A stretch of DNA of 64,000 bases from Curtobacterium sp. MCSS17_015. Lineage in GTDB: Bacteria; Actinomycetota; Actinomycetes; Actinomycetales; Microbacteriaceae. The position numbers and the translations under genes were made by a program. The notes under the pieces were generated by a model that had not been told where the DNA came from, searched no databases, and saw nothing but the letters and a program-made list of their open reading frames with translations. Positions 8,783 to 17,514 of this stretch are shown piece by piece. The stretch spans positions 1,364,001 to 1,428,000 of the forward strand of contig NZ_CP126256.1 in the NCBI RefSeq assembly GCF_003234265.2, written 5' to 3'. The stretch's first letter is position 1; each line of letters begins with the position of its first letter.

Positions 8783-9787
8783 TCACGATAGGCGATCACG
8801 ATGCGAAGTGGCATGACTGTCCGCATCCGACCGGGGTGTGGCCGCTCGGTCGGCGGAACCGGGGGTGGGCCGCCGCGTCCGGGAGCGGTGGCTCGTGAGC
8901 ACCAGGACGCCCGACGCGACCACGATCCACAGGGCGAGCGTGACGAGCGCGCGTGCGGCCCCGGCGCCGTCGAAGTAGCTGAAGGACGTCAGCGCGCCGA
9001 ACGCGGCCCCGGGCGGCAACGCGCTGCCCACGGCGGCCAGTGCCGGCGGCAGGAGGTGGGTGCTCACCGTGGCGCCGCTGGTCGCGTTGCCGAGGGTGGT
9101 GAACACGAGGGTGGACACGACCACCCCCATCGGGCCGAGGAGCGCGGTGATGGCGAGGGTGGACATCGAGACGGCCACGGCGAGGAGCGACAGCACGGCG
9201 ATGACGACTCCGGTCCCGGCGGGTACGGCTCCGTCGACCGGACCGGCGATGACGGCCACGACGATGGCGGCGGCGATGCTCCCGACGACGGTGACGAGGA
9301 CCCGGACACGCAAGCGGGCGAGGGCGCCCAGGGAGTTCATGACCTGGGCGAGGATGAAGGCCGCGAGTGTCGTGCCGAAGACGAGGTAGAACCCCGCGAT
9401 GCCCTGCGCGTCACTCGTCGTGAGGGGCACGAGGTCCTGCGTCCGCGACACCGGGGCGCCGCCGGCCTGCGCCACCCGGATGAGCATCGCCGAGGCGGCG
9501 GCGCTCGCGCTCCGCCCGTTCGCGCCAGCGGTGGCGAGTGTCGAGCCGTCCGCGCTGGGGAGGAGGGCCGCGACGACCTCGCGGGAGCGGACGAGTTCGC
9601 GAGCCGCCGTGGCCGAGGAGACGGGGCGTACGTCGGCCGAGTCGCCCAGCGCCGCGGACGCTGCGTCGGCGAGTCGAGCGTCCGCGACGGCGACCGGGAG
9701 GTGGTGCGGGACGGGGGCCTTCTGCAGCCCGACGTACAGCCCGACGAAGGCTCCGGCGACGGTCATGGCGACGAGGACCTGGACCAC
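8783..9787 (-). CDS. Multi-pass membrane protein, YhgE/ABC-2-like (start uncertain)
   Basis: Protein of at least 334 residues with one N-terminal helix, an extracytoplasmic domain of about 160 residues and a block of five to six helices (from FYLVFGTTLAAFILAQVMNSL on), then a charged Arg-rich tail. This layout matches the YhgE/Pip or DUF3533 group, often controlled by TetR genes as here. GTG at 9785-9787 is the only in-frame start near the 5' end, but coding-like sequence continues upstream to about 9840. An ATG at 9841-9843 is out of frame by one base across a run of five C (minus strand, 9830-9834). Divergent from the TetR gene. Confidence 0.75.
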   Translation of the reverse strand: MVQVLVAMTVAGAFVGLYVGLQKAPVPHHLPVAVADARLADAASAALGDSADVRPVSSATAARELVRSREVVAALLPSADGSTLATAGANGRSASAAASAMLIRVAQAGGAPVSRTQDLVPLTTSDAQGIAGFYLVFGTTLAAFILAQVMNSLGALARLRVRVLVTVVGSIAAAIVVAVIAGPVDGAVPAGTGVVIAVLSLLAVAVSMSTLAITALLGPMGVVVSTLVFTTLGNATSGATVSTHLLPPALAAVGSALPPGAAFGALTSFSYFDGAGAARALVTLALWIVVASGVLVLTSHRSRTRRPTPGSADRAATPRSDADSHATSHRDRLS

Positions 9788-9844
9788 GAGGACGGGGAGG
9801 ACCCGGCCCAGCGGCGGCAGGACCCCGGCGGGGGAAGTGACATT

Positions 9845-9862
9845 AGTAATCGATTCATTACT
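9845..9862. promoter_or_regulatory. TetR operator between divergent genes
   Basis: Perfect inverted repeat AGTAAT-N6-ATTACT, strikingly AT-rich for this genome, placed between the TetR gene and the membrane protein gene. The -35 position of the tetR promoter falls inside it (its -10, TACCCT, is at 9878-9883). It is the obvious autoregulatory site for the adjacent TetR protein and would repress both directions. Confidence 0.75.
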
Positions 9863-9889
9863 TATGGCATCGGATGATACCCTCGAGCC

Positions 9890-10489
9890 ATGGCGACAGC
9901 AAGCGGCCCGATCCCGAAGGCAACGGAGCGCATGGCCGGCAGTCGACGGCGAGAGTCCACCCTCGCCGCTGCGGCCACCGTGTTCGCGCGCGAGGGGTAC
10001 CACGGCGCCACCACCGAGCGGATCGCGAAGGCCGCCGGGATCAGCCAGCCCTACGTCGTCCGCATGTTCGGCTCCAAGGAGAACCTGTTCCTCGCGGTCA
10101 TCGAAGGGTGCCTCGAGGCGGTGCTCGACGCGTTCCGCGCAGCACTCGACGAGGACCGGCCCGGCACCGTCGAGTCGCGGCTCGGCGAGGCGTACCAGGC
10201 CCTGGCGACCGAGGACGGCGTCCACCTCATCGTCATGCAGTCGTACATGCTCGGCGCGGACCCTGTCATCGGCCCCGTGGCGCGGGACGGGTTCACGCGG
10301 ATCCTCCGCTTCCTGGTCGACGAGGCCGGACTCGCACCGTCGGCAGCCGAGACCTTCCTCGCGAAGGGCATGCTCATCAACACGCTGCTCGGCATGCGCC
10401 TGTACGACCACGACGACGACCTCGCGCGTCGCTTCACCGCGACGGTGTTCGGCCCGGGTCCGGCAGGGCCCGGGCCGAGCGGAGCGTGA
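9890..10489 (+). CDS. TetR family transcriptional regulator
   Basis: Regulator of 199 residues. The N-terminal helix-turn-helix is clear: ESTLAAAATVFAREGYHGATTERIAKAAGISQPYVVRMF (about 21-60), followed by the usual KENLFLAVIEG helix. The C-terminal ligand domain gives no clue to the inducer. The -10 hexamer TACCCT ends 6 nt before the ATG, so the message is probably leaderless. It sits head-to-head with the membrane protein gene across a palindrome and is the likely repressor of that gene. It converges with the GT1 gene 12 bp downstream. Confidence 0.92.
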   Translation: MATASGPIPKATERMAGSRRRESTLAAAATVFAREGYHGATTERIAKAAGISQPYVVRMFGSKENLFLAVIEGCLEAVLDAFRAALDEDRPGTVESRLGEAYQALATEDGVHLIVMQSYMLGADPVIGPVARDGFTRILRFLVDEAGLAPSAAETFLAKGMLINTLLGMRLYDHDDDLARRFTATVFGPGPAGPGPSGA

Positions 10490-10501
10490 CGGGGACCGGG
10501 A

Positions 10502-11647
10502 TCAGCCCTGCTCGGCGATCGCCACCCGTCGCACGCGGGCGACGAGCTCGCTGATCGCGTCGGTGGCACTCGGCCGCTGCTCGGTCTCCGCACGCAACCG
10601 TCGGGCGGCGTCGGCGTGCGCGGATCCGGCGAGCATCCGGTGCACCGCGGAACCGACGGCCTCCGCGCGGTCCACGACGACGGCCATGCCGGTTTCCGCC
10701 GCGCGGGCGGCGTTGATGAACTGGTCCGCACCCTGGGGCAGCAGCACCATCGGGACGCCGGCACTCGCCGCCGCGAGCACGGTACCGGCACCGGCAGCGC
10801 TGACCACGACGTCGACGCCGTCCAACAGCTCGCGCATCGGTCGGAACGGGACGAAGTGGACGTGCTCGCTGTCGGCGAGGTGGTCCCCGATGACGCCGAC
10901 GGTCGCGAGGACGTCTGCTTCGTCGGGGTGGAACCCGTCGATGATCGTCTGCAACAGCGCAGCGTCACCGAAGACGGTCCCCAGTGTCACGAGGACGCGT
11001 GGCCGCCGGTGCGACGCCGGGAACGGCGCCAGGGGTGCGCGCTCGCCGGGCCGGCTGTGCGGCTCGGACCGGAAGGGGACGGTCACGGGGTGCTGCGTCC
11101 ACCCGGGCGCCTGGAGCGACGCCGGGGTCGGGTCGAGCAGCGCCACCGGCGGCGACGGGACGAGGCCGCGCTGGGTGTAGCGGGGGAGGACGAGGTCCGT
11201 CATGGGCCGGCGGAACGCGTCGGGGACCTCCGGGCCGAACGCGACGACGGCGTACGGGATGCCGAGTGCCGCCGCGACGAGCGGCCCGACCAGGTCGACG
11301 GCGTCGGCCACGACGACGTCGGGCGACCAGGTGGTCGCCTCTCGCAGGGCGTCGTCGACGGTCAGGTCGACGCGGGTGCCGGCGAAGAACTCGGCGACGT
11401 CGGCGGGTTCCGGTCGGTTCGCGGGGTCGCTGCCCGGGATGCGTCGGGCCACCTCGGCGAACAGCGCCGACGGCATCGGCCCGGCCGCCAGGAGCGGCAC
11501 CGTCGGCAGCTCGGCAGCGAGTGCATCACGCATGCCCCCGCTGGTGAGGAGGGCGACGTCGTGCCCCGCCGCCTGGGCGGTGCGGGCGAGCGGGACGAGG
11601 GGGAGCAGGTGTCCGAGTGCGGGAACACCGGAGAAGAGGATGCGCAT
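10502..11647 (-). CDS. UDP-glycosyltransferase, GT1/MGT-like
   Basis: GT-B enzyme of 381 residues. The N-terminus MRILFSGVPALGHLLPLVPL is the GT1 acceptor-domain start, with the conserved GHLLP. The C-terminal donor-binding region reads FVPFRPMRELLDGVDVVVSAAGAGT, then GVPMVLLPQGADQFINA, matching the nucleotide-sugar motif. Such enzymes glycosylate macrolides, flavonoids and other small hydrophobic acceptors. It lies 115 nt behind the ABC permease on the same strand. A hairpin in the gap (CACCCGG/CCGGGTG, 11700-11726) may reduce read-through. ATG start with AGGAAG upstream. Joint detoxification or export with the ABC pair is an inference. Confidence 0.9.
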   Translation of the reverse strand: MRILFSGVPALGHLLPLVPLARTAQAAGHDVALLTSGGMRDALAAELPTVPLLAAGPMPSALFAEVARRIPGSDPANRPEPADVAEFFAGTRVDLTVDDALREATTWSPDVVVADAVDLVGPLVAAALGIPYAVVAFGPEVPDAFRRPMTDLVLPRYTQRGLVPSPPVALLDPTPASLQAPGWTQHPVTVPFRSEPHSRPGERAPLAPFPASHRRPRVLVTLGTVFGDAALLQTIIDGFHPDEADVLATVGVIGDHLADSEHVHFVPFRPMRELLDGVDVVVSAAGAGTVLAAASAGVPMVLLPQGADQFINAARAAETGMAVVVDRAEAVGSAVHRMLAGSAHADAARRLRAETEQRPSATDAISELVARVRRVAIAEQG

Positions 11648-11762
11648 GGGTTCTTCCTGGTGGGGTCGGCGAAGCGGTTGGAGGGGAGGACGGAGGGGGC
11701 ACCCGGGCAGTCCGGGCAGCCGGGTGTGGGCTGGAGGCCCGGAACGGCAGGGAGCGCCGGCG

Positions 11763-13136
11763 TCAGTCCGCCGCGAGGACGAGCGGGACGCTGCGGCGCC
11801 CTCCGACGACGAGCGGGAGCGTGCCCGCCACCACCATGAGGACCAGGCTCACCAGCGCGGCGGGGGCGGCGGCCTGCAGGCCGAGGTGCGGGAGGGTCCC
11901 GGGGGCGGTGACGCCGAGTGCGACGGCCTGCGCGCAGCTGGTCACCACCAGGACGGCGCTCGACACGAGGACCGCTGTCCCGACCAGGATGACCGACTCC
12001 CAGGCGGCGCGCGCGAGGACGACACCGCGGGACCCACCCGCGGCCTCGACGAGCGCCCCCTCCTGCTCTCGGGTCCGTCCCGCCATGAGCACGGTCGCGG
12101 CGGCCCCGGACAGCGAGACCAGGAGCGGCCCGCCGAGCATGAGGAGGAAGCTCTGTGGCGCCAGGCCGCTGATCTCGGAACCGGTGGTGCGTCGGACGGC
12201 GTCGCCGAGCGTCGCGAAGCCCGACGTGATGCTGGCCGGCAGGGCGATCGTGATGACGAGTGCGCTGACGGTCGCGCTGCTGCGGCTCACCGCGGCGGCG
12301 GCCGCGTTCCGGGCCAGGAACCACGAGGCGGAGGCGTGCGCGGGCACGACCGCGGTCCAGGCGCGGAGGAGGGCGGGGAAGACCGACGGTCCGACGGCGA
12401 TGACGGCCCCGGTGACGAGGGGCCCGATGAGCAGGACCTGGGACCCGGCACGGACCCCCGCCCCGGCGAGTGCGAGGGTCATCAGGCTCGCGAGGAGGAG
12501 CGCGACGGCCGCGCCCGTCCATCGTGTCCACCCCGTCCGCCCCTCGACGGCCTCCGGTTCGCGGAGGACCTCGACGGGACGGACCCGGCCCGCCCGGCGG
12601 GAGGGCCGGAGACTGCTGAGCACCACCACCGCGGTCACCCCGACGACGACCGCGGCCCCGCTGACCGCGCCGAACCGTTCGTCGAGGCCCCGCAGCCCGT
12701 CGGACTCGGAGAGCCCGAAGTGGAGGAAGGCCGGCACGAACGGGCCGGCGACGAGGCACCCGAGGGCGCTGCCGACGAGCGCGACGACGGCGAGCTGGAG
12801 TCGCACGATGACCGTCACGGTCGATGACGGGACCCCCACGAGCTGCCAGAGGGCGTACCCGCGGCGCTGCAGGTCGATCGTCAACCGCGTGACGTTGCCG
12901 AGCACCGCGGTCACGGCGACGACCGTCAGGACGAGGACGAGCGATGCGAGTGTGGCGAGTCCACCGGCTCGGAGGAGGTCCGACCGGGTGCCGGACGTCA
13001 CGAGTTCGAGTCCGGTCTCGAGCATCCCGGCCGCGATCGCCGCGGCTGCTGCGGTCGCGGCGCTGACGACGAGTGCGCCGGTCCAGATCCCGGCGTTCGA
13101 TCGGAGGTCGCTGAGGACGAGTCGGAACACGGTCAC
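11763..13136 (-). CDS. ABC transporter permease, FtsX/MacB type
   Basis: Permease of 457 residues with eight or more hydrophobic segments in two blocks (for example TGALVVSAATAAAAAIAAGM, VLTVVAVTAVLGNVT, GTAVLVSSAVLVVT). In the first half the pattern LTIDLQRRGYALWQLVGV is the FtsX-domain coupling region. The GTG start overlaps the ATPase stop by 4 bp, indicating translational coupling. With only one ATPase and one permease this is probably a small drug or lipid exporter, or a membrane-stress (mechanotransmission) system; the substrate is unknown. Confidence 0.88.
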   Translation of the reverse strand: MTVFRLVLSDLRSNAGIWTGALVVSAATAAAAAIAAGMLETGLELVTSGTRSDLLRAGGLATLASLVLVLTVVAVTAVLGNVTRLTIDLQRRGYALWQLVGVPSSTVTVIVRLQLAVVALVGSALGCLVAGPFVPAFLHFGLSESDGLRGLDERFGAVSGAAVVVGVTAVVVLSSLRPSRRAGRVRPVEVLREPEAVEGRTGWTRWTGAAVALLLASLMTLALAGAGVRAGSQVLLIGPLVTGAVIAVGPSVFPALLRAWTAVVPAHASASWFLARNAAAAAVSRSSATVSALVITIALPASITSGFATLGDAVRRTTGSEISGLAPQSFLLMLGGPLLVSLSGAAATVLMAGRTREQEGALVEAAGGSRGVVLARAAWESVILVGTAVLVSSAVLVVTSCAQAVALGVTAPGTLPHLGLQAAAPAALVSLVLMVVAGTLPLVVGGRRSVPLVLAAD

Positions 13137-13867
13137 GCCTCCTGGGCGGCGGCGGTGAGCGCGTCGAGCACCTCGGTGGCACTCGGTCGGACGAGTTCGC
13201 GGTGGATGCTGCCGTCACGGAGGACGAGCACGCGGTCGGCACGCGCGGCCGCCTCGAGGTCGTGCGTCACCATCACGACGGCACGGTCACCCGAGGCCAC
13301 CTGGCGGAGGAGTCCGAGCACGGCGTCCCCGGCGGTCGTGTCCAGCGCGCCGGTCGGTTCGTCGGCGAAGACGACGTCGGGGTGGGACGCCAGGACCCGG
13401 GCGATCGCGACCCGCTGCTGCTGGCCTCCGGACAGGCTGCCCGGCCGGTGGTCGCCACGGTCGGCGAGCCCGACCGACGCCAGGGCGGCGTCGACCTCGG
13501 TCGCGGACACGGGCCGGTGCGCCAGGCTGGCCGGGAGCGCGATGTTCTGTCGCGCGGTCAGAGACGGGATGAGGTTGAACGACTGGAAGACGAAGCCGAC
13601 GGTGGACCGGCGGAGGGCCTGCAGTCGCTTCGGTCGGAGCGTCTCGAGGCGCTGCCCGGCGATCGACACCGACCCGCTGTCGTAGGGCTCGAGGGCGGAC
13701 AGGCAGTAGAGCAGGGTGGACTTGCCGGAGCCGCTCGGCCCGACGATCGCCACGAACTCGCCCGGGAGCACGGACAGGGAGACCCCCCGGAGCACCGGGA
13801 CCCTGGCCTGGTCCGGGCCGGGGAAGGACTTGGTGAGGTCCTCCGCGTGGAGGAGTGGTTCGGTCAT
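13133..13867 (-). CDS. ABC transporter ATP-binding protein, MacB/LolD type
   Basis: ATPase of 244 residues with Walker A GPSGSGKST (43-51), Q-loop FVFQSFNLIPSLTARQN, signature LSGGQQQR, Walker B VVFADEP and H-loop VMVTHD. The SFNLIPSLTA and GQQQR patterns place it in the MacB/LolD subgroup. It is the first gene of an operon with the FtsX-type permease and possibly the GT1 gene. Upstream are an 18-bp palindrome and one of three copies of a conserved operator/-10 block also found before the esterase and NADP-oxidoreductase genes, so this exporter is likely coregulated with those enzymes. Confidence 0.93.
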   Translation of the reverse strand: MTEPLLHAEDLTKSFPGPDQARVPVLRGVSLSVLPGEFVAIVGPSGSGKSTLLYCLSALEPYDSGSVSIAGQRLETLRPKRLQALRRSTVGFVFQSFNLIPSLTARQNIALPASLAHRPVSATEVDAALASVGLADRGDHRPGSLSGGQQQRVAIARVLASHPDVVFADEPTGALDTTAGDAVLGLLRQVASGDRAVVMVTHDLEAAARADRVLVLRDGSIHRELVRPSATEVLDALTAAAQEA

Positions 13868-13923
13868 GGCGTCAGTCCATCTCGATCGGGTCGTCGGGTC
13901 ACTGGTGCAGGCAGGACACCGGT

Positions 13924-13941
13924 GGTGGAGTGCACTCCACC
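13924..13941. promoter_or_regulatory. Perfect 18-bp palindrome near the exporter's transcription start
   Basis: GGTGGAGTGCACTCCACC is fully self-complementary. It lies between the ABC ATPase start (13867) and the proposed -10 (minus-strand CACGCT, 13954-13959), so it would sit a few bases downstream of the transcription start. That is a typical repressor position. The other two copies of the promoter block do not carry this palindrome in the same place. Confidence 0.65.
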
Positions 13942-13953
13942 CCTCCGGGCACG

Positions 13954-13998
13954 AGCGTGCCAGCGGCGTCGGCGACGCAGCATCCGTCGCGTGACGTA
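13954..13998 (-). promoter_or_regulatory. Conserved operator plus -10 block, copy 1 (before ABC exporter)
   Basis: On the minus strand it reads TACGTC-N4-GACGGATGC, then exactly 20 nt, then CACGCT. The inverted CGTC-N4-GACG core and the 20-nt spacing recur at 19555-19599 and 20810-20854. The operator occupies the -35 region, as for class II activated promoters. The candidate binder is the LuxR-type regulator encoded next to it. Confidence 0.65.
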
Positions 13999-14046
13999 CG
14001 TCGGGCCTCCCGACCGCTCCTGTTCCCCGAGCCGCGGGACCGGCGA

Positions 14047-16833
14047 CTAGTCGGCGTACCCGGTGGCGGCGAGCGCTTCGGCGAGCCCGGCGCGGCTGGT
14101 GACGCCGAGCTTCGGGAACACCTTGTAGAGGTGCGTGCTCACGGTGCGGTGCGACAGGTAGATCCGGTCCGCGATCTCACGGTTCGACATGCCGGCGGCG
14201 GCGAGCCGGGCGATCTGCAGTTCCTGCGGGGTGAGCGGCGCGCTCGTCGTGGGCGGCGCGGTCGCGTCGCGGAGCGGGGCCTCGCCCGCGGCGCGGAGTT
14301 CGGCGGCAGCTCGGGTGGCGAAGCCGGTGGTCCCGGCCGCGACGAACTCGCGGAGGGCGTCTCGGAGGTGCTCCCGCGCCTCGACGACCCGGCGGCTGCG
14401 GCGGAGCCACTCGCCGAACAGCAGTCGGGTCCGGGCGAGTTCCAGCGGTGACTCGCTCAGTCGTCCCGCCTCGATCGCCCGCACGAAGCAGGACTCCGCG
14501 CGGTCGTCCACGGCGAGGAGCGCGCGGCTGCGCAGCACGAGCGACATGAGGTGCGCGGAGTGTGAGGCGGTGGCCACCGCTTCGGCCTCGTCGAGGTTGT
14601 CGATGACCGACTCCGGGCGGCCGCCGTGCACCGCGGCCTCGGTCCGGTCCGCGATGGCCCAGAGCGCTCGCGTCGGGTGCACGGCCATGTGCGTGAACTC
14701 GATCTGCGCGTCGCGGTAGCGGTGCTGGCCGAGGGCGACGAGCCCGGCGGCCCAACGGGCGTCGGCGCTGGCGAGCGCGAGCCGGCCGCCCATCGACTCG
14801 GCGGCACCGTCGCGGAGGGCACCCTGGGCGGCCTCCGCGTCACCGAGGAGGGCGTGTGCGCGCGCGAGCGTGCCGGCGGCCATGCCGGCGATGAGCGGGA
14901 TGTGGCTCTCGCGGGCCATCCGGATGGCGTACTCCGCGTCGGCGACGGCGTCCCGCACCCGACCGCGGAGCAGGAGGACGGTGGACCGGCCACGGAGCGC
15001 CTGGGTCTCGTCGGCCACGGCGCCGAGCTCGTGCGCGCGCTCGTAGCTGAGCTCCCAGCAGGTCAGCGCCGTCTCGAGGTCCTGCAGGGACTCCGCCGCG
15101 ATGGCCAGGGACGCCATGCCGAGCGGCGAGTCGGTCAGTTGCGGCACGAGGTGCGGCAGACTCGCCCGGAGCGCCGGTGCGGCACCGAGCGGTGCCAGCG
15201 CGGCGAGCGCGACGGGCTTGAGCGGACTCGTCGAGGGGAGGGCGCGAAGGGCGGTCTCGATCTCCAGCCACTCGGCGCGGGGCAGGTTCCGGCCGCGGGC
15301 GTTGAGCGCGGACGCCCAGAGCACCCGGACGAGCCGTTCGGTGTGTTGCGGGGCCGCGAGGACGGCCCGGATCCGTTCCACCTCGATCCGCGGCACGCCC
15401 GGGTAGCCGGTGGTGAGGCCGAGGACGGTGCTCGTGACGGCGGTCTGGGTGACGGTGTCGGCGTCGCCGTCCAGGGCGTTCACCTGCTCGAGGAGGGCGA
15501 TCGCCTCGTTCGTCATGCCGGCGGCCCGTGCCGTCTCGGCGGCGCGTCCGAGCCGTCGGGCCCGTCCGACGACGCCCTGGGACAGGGTGGCCGCGCGTTC
15601 GTACGCACGGACCGCTTCGGGTCGTGCACCGCGTTGCGCAGCCCGGTCGGCGACGGCCTCGAGGTCGGCGGCGATGGTCTCGTCGCGTTCGAAGGTCGCT
15701 GACGCCCGGTGCCAGGCGGCCCGGCTCTCGTCGCCGACCACGGACGCGAGTGCTCGGTGGACGGCTGCGAGTTCGGCGGCGGACGCGGTGCCGATCACCG
15801 CGGACCGGAGGAGCGGGTGTCGGAAACGCAGGGACTCGAGGTCGGTGCGGAGGAGTCCGCGCACCTCGAGCGGTTCGAGGTCGCCGAGCCCGAGGTCCAT
15901 GGTGCGTGCGGCCGCCATGACGTCCTGCAGGGGCGCGCCGTCGGCGGCGGCGGTGAGGATGAGGAGGGACCGACTGCCGACGGGCACGTCGCCGAGCTGG
16001 TCGAGGAACGCCTGCTCGAGTCGGCGCGTCGTCGGCAGGCGGGTGGCGAGCGACGTCCCCGAGGAGCCCGTCGCCGCGAGCGCCGCGGGCAGTTCGTGGA
16101 GCGCGAGCGGGTTGCCGCCCGCCTCGGCGAGGACCCGGCGGCGGGCGGTGCTGCTGAGGGTGGCGGCGTGTCCGTCCAGGAGGGCTGCCGAGGCGTCCGC
16201 GTCGAGGGGGCCGAGTGTGGAACGGGTGAAGGAGCAGGGGAGCGTGACGGTGGCAGCGTGGCCGGTCCTGGCGGTGGCGACGATCACGATCGGGGCGTTC
16301 GAGAGCCGCAGTCCGATGAAGTTGAGCACCTCTGCGCTGGACCGGTCGAGCCAGTGCAGGTCCTCGGCACGGACGAACACCGGCCGCTGCGTCGCGGCCT
16401 CTTCGAGCAGACCGAGCGCCGCCGTGCTCACGAGGAGCCGGTCGGGGACGGGGCCGTCCTCGAGTTCGAGTGCGGTGAGGAGCGCCGCGCGCTGGCGGGC
16501 AGGCAGGGCCTGCGCGTAGGGCAGCAGCGGGTGGAGCAGTTCGTGGAGGCCGTCGAACCCGCCGGCGTTCGACCCCTGCAGGCCGGTGCAGGTGAGGATC
16601 CGGAAGCCGGCGGCGCGGGCGTGGTGTTCCACCGCCGCGACGAGGGCGGTCTTCCCGATGCCGGCCTCGCCCTCCACCAGGACGGCGGTGCCGCCCTGGC
16701 CGGCGTCGTCGACGGCCAGGGTGAGCGCGGCGAGGTCGTCGTCGCGCCCGACCAGGGTGTGCCGCGCGCCGCTGCGGACGGTGACGCCGTCCGGTGCGGA
16801 CGGGAGGCCCGACCCGGCTCCGACTGCGCGCAT
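14047..16833 (-). CDS. Large ATP-binding LuxR-family (LAL) transcriptional regulator
   Basis: Regulator of 928 residues. An AAA-type NTPase lies at the N-terminus (TLVGRDDDLAAL; Walker A GEAGIGKT at 55-62; Walker B-like PVFVRAEDLHWLDRSSAE), followed by a long helical TPR-like middle. A LuxR/NarL helix-turn-helix closes the protein (TPQELQIARLAAAGMSNREI, then LSHRTVSTHLYKVFPKLGV). LALs such as MalT act as ATP- and ligand-controlled activators that recruit RNA polymerase at weak promoters. It lies between the three conserved operator copies and is their best candidate ligand. ATG start with GGGGAGG nine nt upstream; the monocistronic layout suggests separate expression. Confidence 0.93.
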   Translation of the reverse strand: MRAVGAGSGLPSAPDGVTVRSGARHTLVGRDDDLAALTLAVDDAGQGGTAVLVEGEAGIGKTALVAAVEHHARAAGFRILTCTGLQGSNAGGFDGLHELLHPLLPYAQALPARQRAALLTALELEDGPVPDRLLVSTAALGLLEEAATQRPVFVRAEDLHWLDRSSAEVLNFIGLRLSNAPIVIVATARTGHAATVTLPCSFTRSTLGPLDADASAALLDGHAATLSSTARRRVLAEAGGNPLALHELPAALAATGSSGTSLATRLPTTRRLEQAFLDQLGDVPVGSRSLLILTAAADGAPLQDVMAAARTMDLGLGDLEPLEVRGLLRTDLESLRFRHPLLRSAVIGTASAAELAAVHRALASVVGDESRAAWHRASATFERDETIAADLEAVADRAAQRGARPEAVRAYERAATLSQGVVGRARRLGRAAETARAAGMTNEAIALLEQVNALDGDADTVTQTAVTSTVLGLTTGYPGVPRIEVERIRAVLAAPQHTERLVRVLWASALNARGRNLPRAEWLEIETALRALPSTSPLKPVALAALAPLGAAPALRASLPHLVPQLTDSPLGMASLAIAAESLQDLETALTCWELSYERAHELGAVADETQALRGRSTVLLLRGRVRDAVADAEYAIRMARESHIPLIAGMAAGTLARAHALLGDAEAAQGALRDGAAESMGGRLALASADARWAAGLVALGQHRYRDAQIEFTHMAVHPTRALWAIADRTEAAVHGGRPESVIDNLDEAEAVATASHSAHLMSLVLRSRALLAVDDRAESCFVRAIEAGRLSESPLELARTRLLFGEWLRRSRRVVEAREHLRDALREFVAAGTTGFATRAAAELRAAGEAPLRDATAPPTTSAPLTPQELQIARLAAAGMSNREIADRIYLSHRTVSTHLYKVFPKLGVTSRAGLAEALAATGYAD

Positions 16834-16913
16834 GGCCCGTCCTCCCCGTCATTTGCGTGATCTTTCACCCAAACTACGGGGATCGTCGCCACCGAGCAAG
16901 CGGAGCGGCGTCG

Positions 16914-17429
16914 TCAGGGGTGGTCGGCGGGGCGGGGCAGGGTGCCGTGTTCGATCACGGACTCGTAGACGCGTTCCAGCACGGCGGCGAAGCCGGGCAG
17001 CTCGTCCGCCGTCAGGTCGCCGAAGAACATCTGCTTGACGAGCTCGGTGTGCCGTGGCGTCGCCTCGCGGAGGGTGCGCCAGCCGTCGTCGGTCAGCGCC
17101 ACCGCCGTGCTCCGTCGGTCGTGCTCCCAGCGGCGGAGGTCGAGCAGGCCACGGTCCGCCAGGCGCTTCGCGTGGTGGGAGGCACGGCTGCGCTCCCACC
17201 CGATGCGGGTGGCGAGGGCGGACATCGTCATCGCGCCGTCGGGCTCGCTGGTCAGCGCGACCAGGACGTCGTAGTCCGCCAGCGAGATGTCGCTGTCGGC
17301 GCGCAGCTGCCGGTTCATCTCGTAGCGCAGCCGCAGCTGCAGCTTCATCCACGCGTACCAGGTCCGGGTCTGCTCGGCTGTGAGGAAGGCGTACGGCGAC
17401 TCCGGTGGCACCTCGGGGTGTGCTGCCAT
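16914..17429 (-). CDS. MarR family transcriptional regulator
   Basis: Winged-helix regulator of 171 residues. The DNA-binding part reads SLADYDVLVALTSEPDGAMT, MSALATRIGWERSRASHHAKRL, then RRWEHDRRSTAVALTDDGW for the wing with the conserved D-R of MarR proteins. Dimerisation helices are at both ends. GGAGGT precedes the ATG. It is last in the minus-strand series of catabolic-looking genes (oxidoreductase, esterase, two SnoaL-like proteins). A phenolic or similar small-molecule ligand would be typical, but this is inference. The 18-bp palindrome before the ABC exporter is one possible target. Confidence 0.92.
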   Translation of the reverse strand: MAAHPEVPPESPYAFLTAEQTRTWYAWMKLQLRLRYEMNRQLRADSDISLADYDVLVALTSEPDGAMTMSALATRIGWERSRASHHAKRLADRGLLDLRRWEHDRRSTAVALTDDGWRTLREATPRHTELVKQMFFGDLTADELPGFAAVLERVYESVIEHGTLPRPADHP

Positions 17430-17514
17430 CGTCCGTCACCTCCCGTCGCCCGCCCGGCCGCGGGCGTGGCGTCCATCATCGCAGGACGCGGTGCCCGACG
17501 GCACGGCACGCCCG

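Noticed and set aside
10051..10968. Minus-strand frame opposite tetR and overlapping the GT1 gene
   Set aside because: It is a shadow of two well-supported genes in other frames.
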